Source: CAYPZT01 sp964415435 (GTDB lineage Bacteria; Patescibacteriota; Microgenomatia; UBA1406; GWC2-37-13). From it: a stretch of 8,103 nucleotides of DNA. Positions 1-5,484 of this stretch are shown piece by piece. The translations under genes and the position numbers were made by a program. The notes under the pieces were generated by a model. The model worked only from the letters and a program-made list of their open reading frames with translations. It had not been told where the DNA came from and made no database searches. The DNA lies in assembly GCA_964415435.1 (NCBI GenBank), contig CAYPZT010000036.1, forward strand, positions 1-8,103, written 5' to 3'. Position 1 is the stretch's first letter. Every line of letters starts with the position of its first letter.

Positions 1-184
1 TTGCCTCATTGTTTGCCGAATTCGTAACTGCCAGAATATCGGTTAGGCCAGCTGACTCCAACATTTCGCACACGTATTGAAAGTAGGGTTTGCCCATAAA
101 CGGGATGAGAGTTTTTGAAGTAGAGAGAGGGCTGAAGCGCTTCCCAACGCCTCCCGCTAAAAATACAACTAGTGGCTTTTCCAT
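1..184 (-). CDS. Nucleotidyltransferase (sugar-nucleotide pyrophosphorylase-like), N-terminal fragment
   Basis: The first 61 codons of a minus-strand gene run off the left edge of the window. The translation starts MEKPLVVFLAGGVGKRFSPL and continues with SKTLIPFMGKP. These match the N-terminal signature of the NTP_transferase family (GlmU, RmlA and GalU relatives): a glycine-rich LAGGxGxR nucleotide-binding loop at residues 9-16, then a Lys/Pro-rich motif at about 23-33. Such enzymes couple a sugar phosphate to an NTP, giving an NDP-sugar and pyrophosphate in the cytoplasm. Two details are slightly off consensus: Lys15 where Thr or Ser is usual in the loop, and Ser23 before Lys24 where Pro is usual. 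The substrate cannot be judged from this fragment; a sugar-phosphate transferase, a GlmU-like enzyme or a cytidylyl/guanylyl relative are all possible. The ATG at 184-182 is the start because the family signature follows directly. It diverges from yvcK across 58 bases. A weak GGA lies about 8 bases upstream of the start. Confidence 0.82.
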   Translation of the reverse strand, partial: MEKPLVVFLAGGVGKRFSPLSTSKTLIPFMGKPYFQYVCEMLESAGLTDILAVTNSANNEA

Positions 185-219
185 AGATATTCCGGTAAAA
201 TACAGGTGTGACTCTGTTT

Positions 220-248
220 ATTGTAACGGACGCTTGTAAGTTATGCAA
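220..248 (-). promoter_or_regulatory. Candidate sigma-70-type promoter for the nucleotidyltransferase
   Basis: On the minus strand, TTGCAT (248-243) is followed after exactly 17 bases by TACAAT (225-220). This predicts a transcript start near 213 and a leader of about 28 bases before the ATG at 184. The -35 box overlaps the first codons of yvcK on the other strand. The same architecture recurs upstream of ftsK and rpsO, which strengthens the call, but no experimental support is visible in sequence. Confidence 0.4.
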
Positions 249-1223
249 TATATGAAGAAAATAACAGTCATAGGAGGCGGCACAGGAACCTACGTCGTCC
301 TTTCCGGACTTAAGGATCATCCTCTCGATCTGGGAGTCATAGTGACCATGATGGACTCGGGCGGATCTACAGGCCGCCTGCGCGATCAGCTTGGAGTACT
401 GCCTCCCGGAGACCTTCGCCAATCGCTTGTTGCACTTTCCGATGCACAGCTCCTTTGGCGCGAACTATTCCTCTATCGATTCGAAAACGGAGACCTCGCA
501 GGACATAATTTCGGGAATATTTTTATGGCTGCTCTTGAGAAAGTCTGTAAAAATTATGACGAGGTAATAGAAACCGTAAGTTATGTGCTTAATACTAAGG
601 GAAAGGTTATTCCCGTTACCTTCAAAGATACGCATCTATGCGTACGCTATGAAAATGGAACAACACTAAAAGGTGAGGGTAATATCGATACGAACAAGGC
701 TGAAAAGAGCAGGGTTGCTGACGCCTTCCTCGAACCGCATGCAGAAGCAAATCCCAAGGCTGTGAGCCGCATCATCGAGTCTGACTATATCATTATCGGT
801 CCCGGGGATCTGTATTCAAGTATTATTCCTGTACTTATCGTTGACGGCATAAAAGAGGCGCTATCGCAGTCTTCCGCAAAGATAATCTATATCGCAAACC
901 TTATGACGAAAGCAGGGCAGACCACGAATTACAAAACCAGTGATCATATTGCGGATCTCGAAAAGTATCTTGGGAAAAAAATCGACACGGTCATCGTAAA
1001 TAATGGAGAAATCCCGAGCGATATACTACAATGGTATCTGAATGAGGGTGAGAAACCAGTGGAAAACGATTTGGTCGAGTCTGAATTTCAGGGAAAAATA
1101 ATTATTGATGATGTGATTGACAGAAAAACCTTTTCCCAGACTCAGGCTGATAAACTGGTAAGAAGCATTTTACGCCATGACTCAGACAAATTAGCCGACA
1201 GTTTGTTCGAACTTTTTGTATGA
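243..1223 (+). CDS. yvcK: YvcK/CofD-family protein (gluconeogenesis factor, UDP-GlcNAc-binding regulator)
   Basis: A 326-residue cytoplasmic protein of the YvcK branch of the CofD-like (UPF0052) family, close to the usual length. Motifs in order: GGGTG at 11-15, DSGGSTGRLR at 38-47, PPGDLRQ at 54-60, GHNFGNI at 87-93, GPGDLYSS at 186-193 and NLMTKAGQTTNY at 219-230. Known relatives in Bacillus and mycobacteria bind UDP-GlcNAc and affect peptidoglycan synthesis, cell shape and growth on gluconeogenic carbon. They are not thought to perform the F420-precursor transfer done by CofD. The start could be ATG 243 or ATG 252; both leave the GGGTG loop intact and neither has a Shine-Dalgarno. The opposing promoter -35 covers 243-248, which mildly favours 252. 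A TAAAAT at 196-201 could be a -10, but no good -35 accompanies it. The stop overlaps the dgkA start (ATGA, 1220-1223), implying translational coupling. The whiA and rapZ genes that often accompany yvcK in Gram-positives are not in the window. Confidence 0.93.
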   Translation: MQYMKKITVIGGGTGTYVVLSGLKDHPLDLGVIVTMMDSGGSTGRLRDQLGVLPPGDLRQSLVALSDAQLLWRELFLYRFENGDLAGHNFGNIFMAALEKVCKNYDEVIETVSYVLNTKGKVIPVTFKDTHLCVRYENGTTLKGEGNIDTNKAEKSRVADAFLEPHAEANPKAVSRIIESDYIIIGPGDLYSSIIPVLIVDGIKEALSQSSAKIIYIANLMTKAGQTTNYKTSDHIADLEKYLGKKIDTVIVNNGEIPSDILQWYLNEGEKPVENDLVESEFQGKIIIDDVIDRKTFSQTQADKLVRSILRHDSDKLADSLFELFV

Positions 1224-1579
1224 TCCGAAGACAAGCATATTCTTTTAAAAACGCCACTGATGGTGTCTTCTATGTAGTAAAAACGCAGCCCAACATGCTC
1301 GCTCATGTTTTTCTTTCATGTGCTGCAGTTGTTCTTGGTCTTGTGCTCAATATTTCGTATGTTGAGTTTTTGATTATCGGCATGTTAATCACTGTCGGCC
1401 TGGTAATCGAAATGTTAAATACTGCAGTTGAGCTTACAATTGACTCGGTACACACCGATTGGCACGAAAAGGCCAAACACGCAAAAGACGTTTCCTCGGG
1501 TGCTATGCTTTTATTCGCCATTGGAAGTGTTATCATATCTTGTATAATATTCGTTCCTAAAATTGTCCCTTTGCTCTAA
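1220..1579 (+). CDS. dgkA: Diacylglycerol/undecaprenol kinase family membrane protein
   Basis: A 119-residue protein, the normal size for the prokaryotic DgkA/UdpK family of small trimeric membrane kinases. These phosphorylate a lipid alcohol (diacylglycerol, or undecaprenol in Gram-positives) with ATP at the inner face of the membrane. The signature is clear: ExxNTAxExxxD at 64-75 (Glu64, Asn67, Glu71, Asp75) and KxAKD at 86-90 (Lys89, Asp90), the equivalents of E. coli Glu69, Glu76, Asp80, Lys94 and Asp95. Hydrophobic helices lie at about 28-45, 48-68 and 94-113. In an ungapped alignment with the family, the N-terminal conserved Glu (Glu28 in E. coli) is Gln23 here. Position between yvcK and an mraY-like gene suggests the substrate is undecaprenol or a similar polyprenol, supplying lipid carrier, but this is inference; a diacylglycerol substrate is not excluded. 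There is no Shine-Dalgarno; the start overlaps the yvcK stop, so reinitiation is likely. Confidence 0.92.
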   Translation: MIRRQAYSFKNATDGVFYVVKTQPNMLAHVFLSCAAVVLGLVLNISYVEFLIIGMLITVGLVIEMLNTAVELTIDSVHTDWHEKAKHAKDVSSGAMLLFAIGSVIISCIIFVPKIVPLL

Positions 1580-1585
1580 CGCACT

Positions 1586-2623
1586 ATGTCAACATATCTT
1601 TTCGTTGTCTTTCTTTCGTTTATCNNNNNNNNNNTTCTCATCATTCCCTTTATCAATTTTCTTTATAAACTGAGGTTCCAAAGAGCCAATCAACAGACCC
1701 GCGATGCATTTAATAAACCAACGCCTATCTTCGATAAATTTCATAAGCATAAATCGGGGACACCCGTCGGAGGAGGCATTCTCATTCTCCTCACGACTCT
1801 GGGAGTTTTCTTTTTTACCCTCTTAACGTTTATTTTCTTCAACCAAAAGATCTTTTCGAACTTTCCCTCAGCTGTCGCGGAGATAAAGATTCTTATCTTC
1901 ACCTTTGCTGCTTTTGCGTTCCTGGGTATCTATGATGATCTGCAAAAAATGTTTTTTATCAAGAAGGAACACTTTTTCGGACTCCGGCTGAGACATAAGC
2001 TTATTATTGAGATCGCCTTGGCGCTCGTTATTTCTTTCTGGCTTTACAATGATCTTAAGATAGATTTTGTCCATATACCCTATTTTGGTGTATTCCACAT
2101 TTCCTACTTCTACATACTTTTTTCGACATTTATAATTGTCGCCTTTGCAAATGCAGTAAATATTACTGATGGACTGGACGGATTGGCTTCCGGCATCATG
2201 ATGATAGCAATGTTTGCCCTATGGGTTGTGTCACGTTCGATTCTTGATGTGCCGACAAGTTTATTTATTGCAGCATGGATGGGAGGCCTTATCTCTTTCC
2301 TATACTTTAATATTTATCCTGCTCGTATTATTCTCGGAGATACAGGCGCGCTTTCTTTTGGTGCGGCTTTTGCCGTGATCGGGCTCATCTTGGGAAAGTC
2401 TTTTGCACTGCCTATCATCGGGGGTGTGTTCGTGCTGGAAAGTGCCACTTCCTTAATCCAACTCCTGGGAAAGAAATTTCTTAAAAGAAGGTTGCTGCCC
2501 GTGGCTCCTTATCACTTATATCTTCAACTCAAAGGGTGGCCGGAACCAAAGATCGTTATGAGACTCTGGCTTATCTCCATACTTTTCGCCGTCTTCGGCC
2601 TCATGGTAGCATTTGCAAAGTAA
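1586..2623 (+). CDS. mraY: MraY-like phospho-N-acetylmuramoyl-pentapeptide transferase (lipid I synthase family)
   Basis: About 345 residues (MraY is usually 320-360), a multi-pass membrane enzyme of the polyprenyl-phosphate glycosyl-1-phosphate transferase family. Family features in order: HKHKSGTPVGGG at 53-64, the aspartate pair Asp117-Asp118 in GIYDD, NAVNITDGLDGLA at 189-201 (Asn192, Asp195, Asp198), LGDTGAL at 250-256 (Asp252), and the C-terminal LKGWPEP at 315-321, typical of MraY rather than WecA. MraY moves phospho-MurNAc-pentapeptide from UDP to undecaprenyl phosphate, making lipid I on the cytoplasmic membrane face. The usual PxHHHxE motif reads PYHLYLQ at 308-314: only His310 remains, with Leu, Tyr and Gln replacing His, His and Glu. 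A run of ten Ns covers residues 14-17 in the first helix; the frame continues across it. The gene starts 6 bases after dgkA with no Shine-Dalgarno. Another membrane acceptor or sugar cannot be excluded, given the altered motif. Confidence 0.88.
   Translation: MSTYLFVVFLSFIXXXXLIIPFINFLYKLRFQRANQQTRDAFNKPTPIFDKFHKHKSGTPVGGGILILLTTLGVFFFTLLTFIFFNQKIFSNFPSAVAEIKILIFTFAAFAFLGIYDDLQKMFFIKKEHFFGLRLRHKLIIEIALALVISFWLYNDLKIDFVHIPYFGVFHISYFYILFSTFIIVAFANAVNITDGLDGLASGIMMIAMFALWVVSRSILDVPTSLFIAAWMGGLISFLYFNIYPARIILGDTGALSFGAAFAVIGLILGKSFALPIIGGVFVLESATSLIQLLGKKFLKRRLLPVAPYHLYLQLKGWPEPKIVMRLWLISILFAVFGLMVAFAK
1625..1634. other. Assembly gap of ten Ns inside the mraY-like gene
   Basis: Ten undetermined bases interrupt the first transmembrane segment of the MraY-like protein. 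Sequence on both sides is in the same reading frame if the gap is really ten bases, and the flanks look like one hydrophobic helix. A placeholder gap of exactly ten is common in scaffolding, so the true length may differ and the protein length is uncertain by a few residues. Confidence 0.97.
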
Positions 2624-2627
2624 GTTT

Positions 2628-3239
2628 TTATGCGACAACGGCATTTGGTGCCGGAGCGGAATGCGGGTTAGAAACTATTTTTGGCCAAGCTTTTTGCATT
2701 GCCTTAAACATAGCAGCAGCTCCCAGTTCTGTATGAAGATTATTTGCGCCATATGTTACACCTGCATTCTTCACAATATCCTGCAGACTATAATGTGTCT
2801 CAGGCATCCGTGGCGCATTGAGCACAGACTTTAGCACGTTTGTAGTACTGACCGCCTTTGCACCATTTACAATTTCATTTCTCATTGCCTGAACATCATC
2901 GTGTGTTAATCTTCCCATAGCAATAAGAACCTGGGGCTCCTCGAGCTCAAGCGCCCTTAAGGTAAGTGCCATACCTGCTACATATGCATCGTTTGCACCT
3001 ACATCATTTCCATATGTTTCACCTAAATCTGAAGAAAATCTTTCCACAAGAAGCATATTTTCAGCAGCTAAGTCATAAAACACTCTGGGAACAAGTTTTC
3101 TTACACTTGTATAAGGGGACTCATTATTTTCTCCGGCTCTTGACTCAGTTAATCCTATATCCTGCCGAAGTACCCTCACAGTATCTTGTGATAGAAGCGG
3201 GAGATCAGGATTCTGCGATGTAAGTTCCGATTCATTCAT
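2628..3239 (-). CDS. Hypothetical protein, 203 aa, downstream of ftsK
   Basis: I do not recognise this protein. It is predicted soluble, with no signal peptide, transmembrane helix, Cys-based metal site, Walker motif or other catalytic signature. The first 45 residues are polar and probably flexible. Residues about 50-185 alternate Ala/Leu-rich stretches that look helical, for example YVAGMALTLRALELEE at 86-101. The tail from about 186 is Pro/Ala-rich and probably disordered. The tripeptide TYG occurs at 75-77 and 162-164, each followed by an Ala-rich segment ending in a Met, a possible faint internal duplication. The ATG at 3239-3237 is well bounded: an in-frame TAA lies seven codons upstream with no other ATG, GTG or TTG start between. 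It follows ftsK by 42 bases on the same strand and ends 4 bases from the convergent mraY-like stop. Its length, the clean start and the conserved-looking composition support a real gene; function is unknown. Confidence 0.8.
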   Translation of the reverse strand: MNESELTSQNPDLPLLSQDTVRVLRQDIGLTESRAGENNESPYTSVRKLVPRVFYDLAAENMLLVERFSSDLGETYGNDVGANDAYVAGMALTLRALELEEPQVLIAMGRLTHDDVQAMRNEIVNGAKAVSTTNVLKSVLNAPRMPETHYSLQDIVKNAGVTYGANNLHTELGAAAMFKAMQKAWPKIVSNPHSAPAPNAVVA

Positions 3240-3245
3240 AATCTC

Positions 3246-3274
3246 ATGATGCCATTAATTTGGATAAATATCAA
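3246..3274 (-). promoter_or_regulatory. Weak candidate promoter for the 203-aa protein
   Basis: On the minus strand, TTGATA (3274-3269, five of six matches to TTGACA) is followed after 17 bases by CATCAT (3251-3246, four of six to TATAAT). The predicted start falls at about 3239, at the ATG itself, so this would give a leaderless mRNA. The -10 is poor, and the gene may instead be co-transcribed with ftsK. The pattern resembles the stronger ftsK and rpsO promoters. Confidence 0.22.
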
Positions 3275-3281
3275 AAGATAA

Positions 3282-5435
3282 TTAAACCTCTGTAGACGCT
3301 TCCTCAATCTGAGCGCCGCCTCGTTTTATGACCTCACGGGGCTTGGAACCCTCAGCTGGCCCAACATAGCCTGCGGCTTCCAACTGGTCCAGAAGACGTG
3401 CTGCACGGGCGTAGCCGACAGATAGCCGCCTCTGTAGAAGCGAAGCAGATGCCTTATCAAACTGACCGATTATGTTGACCGCCTTCTCAAAATAGGGATC
3501 GCTCTCGCCGCCTCCCATGCCAGGCACACCGCCTGCACCCGATACATGGACATCCTGGGCGGTTATTTCATCGGTGTAGTGGACCTCTGGTATCTGTGCT
3601 TTCAGATATTTGGTTACCTGGTTCACTTCTTTTTCAGTGATAAATGCTCCCTGAATACGACGTGGCTTTGCCTGATCCGGTGGCAGGAATAGCATATCTC
3701 CCTTACCCAAAAGTTTTTCGGCGCCAGGCATATCGATGATGACGCGTGAATCAATCATGGATGAAACATTAAAGGCAACGCGCGTCGGGATATTCGCCTT
3801 CATGAGACCGGTAATAACATCAACCGACGGCCTCTGAGTAGCAAGTACCAGATGAATGCCGGTTGCACGCGCCATCTGTGCGATACGGGTAATAAGTTCT
3901 TCCGCATCACCCGGCGCAAAGATCATAAGATCAGCCAACTCATCAATGACAAAGACTATGTATGGCTTTTTCGTTACACCCTCGAGCTGATTATATCCCT
4001 CAATGTTCCGCACCGCCGCCTTTGAGAACTCCTTATAACGGTTTTCCATTTCTCCGACTGTCCACCTGAGAGCGGAAATAATTTTCTCAGGTTCTACAAT
4101 TACCTCTGTCAGAAGGTGTGGCGTGTGATTATATAAGGAAAGCTCAACTCTTTTAGGATCTACCAAGATCATGCGCAGATCTTCCGGTTTTGTTCTGAAG
4201 AGGAAAGTTGTGATCCAGGCATTAAGAAGGACCGACTTACCCGAACCGGTGGTGCCGGCAATAAGCACATGTGGCATCTTGGTGATACTGGCCGCCTGCG
4301 GCTGGCCAGAAACATCAAGTCCCAAAGGAACAAGCAAAGGATCCGTGCTGTTTTCAAATGCTGGCGAATTGAGTAATCTTTTGAGCGTAACGACTTCTGG
4401 TCTTTTATTAGGAATCTCTATACCGACAAGAGAGCGTCCGGGAATGGGTGCCTCTATCCTTACTTGACCTGTGGTCGCCGCTAAAGCAAGTGCCAGATCA
4501 TTTGCGAGCGCGGTGATTTTGGAGAGCTTCGTGCCCATCGTGATCTCAATGGCATACTGAGTGACGGCAGGGCCATAGTTTATTTCGCTGACACGTGCAC
4601 GGATACCAAAGCTGTCCAATGTCTTCTCGATAACGTCAGCATTACGCTTAACGTCTCCTCGCTCCGCTTCCATCTTTTCAACGTCTGCCAGAAGCGACAT
4701 TGGTGGATAAACCCAGGTTGTTTGTGTCGGGGAAGATATGGGCTTTATGGAGAAATCGCGACTGGGTGCAGTTGTATTTTCAGGTTTGCGAGCAGCAATA
4801 GGCGGAACTGCTGGCATAACAACAGCCGGCCGTATAGGTTCTACCGGCTTTTTCGAATCCTTGATAAACTTATCTTCTTCGCCTTTTTCTTTACCTTCTC
4901 CCTCTGTAACTGAACGGAATATATATTTTCCAACAAAACCAAAAAAGGATTTTATAAGATCGATAACAAAAAGAAGAAATACATCAATGGATGTGTCCAA
5001 AAAAAGAACCAGGCCAATAATAAACATAACAGAGAGGATGACGATCGATCCGACTATAGAAAAATCAAGAGTCAGATTTTCAAAGATGGTCTCTCCATAT
5101 CCTCCGCTCTGGAGCACACCCAAAAGCGAGGCAAAGATTAGTGTTATTCCTGCACTTATATTGAGCTTTATGAACTTGAGTTTTTTAGAATTAAAAAAAT
5201 GTGCAGCAAAAAGAAGCAGAATAAAGGGAACAAAGACCGAAAGAATACCGAAAGAACCCGTCAGATATGCATTTATTTTGGAAAGTACTCTACCGTCTGA
5301 AGAAAGTCCCGGCACAAAAGAAATCAAAGACACCACTGCTGTAGCGAATAGCAAAAAACCCGCCACGTTGAATATCGTGTGTTTGTTTATTTTAAGCTTG
5401 AGGAATGGAAGTTTTATACGAGCCTTACGTGCCAT
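3282..5435 (-). CDS. ftsK: DNA translocase FtsK/SpoIIIE
   Basis: A 717-residue membrane-anchored DNA pump of the FtsK/SpoIIIE family, similar in size to SpoIIIE (about 790) and lacking the long linker of E. coli FtsK. Such proteins act at the septum, moving chromosomal DNA as an ATP-driven hexamer. The N-terminus has four clear hydrophobic helices (about 21-41, 62-82, 91-108, 128-147) and a further amphipathic segment near 150-171. A charged then Pro-rich linker spans about 175-240. The alpha/beta motor follows, with Walker A GTTGSGKS at 394-401 and Walker B VFVIDE at 494-499, then ATQRPSVDV at 532-540. The C-terminal gamma winged helix (about 645-705, containing LQRRLSVGYARAARLLDQLE) is the domain that reads polar guide sequences in known relatives. 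The start ATG at 5435 has only a weak GAGA upstream and a promoter-like element 9 bases away. It lies 49 bases after pnp and 42 before the 203-aa gene. Confidence 0.96.
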   Translation of the reverse strand: MARKARIKLPFLKLKINKHTIFNVAGFLLFATAVVSLISFVPGLSSDGRVLSKINAYLTGSFGILSVFVPFILLLFAAHFFNSKKLKFIKLNISAGITLIFASLLGVLQSGGYGETIFENLTLDFSIVGSIVILSVMFIIGLVLFLDTSIDVFLLFVIDLIKSFFGFVGKYIFRSVTEGEGKEKGEEDKFIKDSKKPVEPIRPAVVMPAVPPIAARKPENTTAPSRDFSIKPISSPTQTTWVYPPMSLLADVEKMEAERGDVKRNADVIEKTLDSFGIRARVSEINYGPAVTQYAIEITMGTKLSKITALANDLALALAATTGQVRIEAPIPGRSLVGIEIPNKRPEVVTLKRLLNSPAFENSTDPLLVPLGLDVSGQPQAASITKMPHVLIAGTTGSGKSVLLNAWITTFLFRTKPEDLRMILVDPKRVELSLYNHTPHLLTEVIVEPEKIISALRWTVGEMENRYKEFSKAAVRNIEGYNQLEGVTKKPYIVFVIDELADLMIFAPGDAEELITRIAQMARATGIHLVLATQRPSVDVITGLMKANIPTRVAFNVSSMIDSRVIIDMPGAEKLLGKGDMLFLPPDQAKPRRIQGAFITEKEVNQVTKYLKAQIPEVHYTDEITAQDVHVSGAGGVPGMGGGESDPYFEKAVNIIGQFDKASASLLQRRLSVGYARAARLLDQLEAAGYVGPAEGSKPREVIKRGGAQIEEASTEV

Positions 5436-5444
5436 AGTATTCTC

Positions 5445-5473
5445 ATTGTAATGAAGTCAAAAACTAAAATCAA
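5445..5473 (-). promoter_or_regulatory. Candidate promoter for ftsK giving a near-leaderless mRNA
   Basis: On the minus strand, TTGATT (5473-5468) is followed by a 17-base spacer and TACAAT (5450-5445). Only 9 bases separate the -10 from the ftsK ATG, so the transcript would start within about 3 bases of the start codon. It sits in the 49-base pnp-ftsK gap and would let ftsK be expressed independently of rpsO-pnp. The -10 hexamer is identical to that proposed for the gene at the left edge. Confidence 0.38.
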
Positions 5474-5484
5474 ATACCAAGAGG

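Noticed and set aside
196..201. TAAAAT as the yvcK -10
   Set aside because: The hexamer is good, but there is no recognisable -35 or TGn extension at the right distance, so it is mentioned only within the yvcK entry.
2639..2653. Perfect 5-base-pair hairpin (CGGCA, 5-base loop, TGCCG) near the convergent stops
   Set aside because: The stem is short, lies inside the 203-aa coding region and has no T-run after it on either strand, so it does not look like an intrinsic terminator.
2966..3223. A His-rich 85-codon plus-strand frame
   Set aside because: The His runs are the complement of Met/Cys/Ala-type codons in the 203-aa gene on the other strand; there is no start signal or known fold.
4738..5451. 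A 237-codon plus-strand open frame opposite the N-terminal part of ftsK
   Set aside because: It lies antisense to the membrane and linker region of a well-supported ftsK; its translation is low-complexity Ser/Thr/Lys/Arg-rich with no motif, as expected of a shadow frame.
5445..5460. TTGACT at 5460-5455 as a -35 box for the ftsK promoter
   Set aside because: Only 4 bases separate it from TACAAT, and a 15-base spacing to TACTAT would start transcription inside ftsK; the TTGATT 17 bases upstream fits better.
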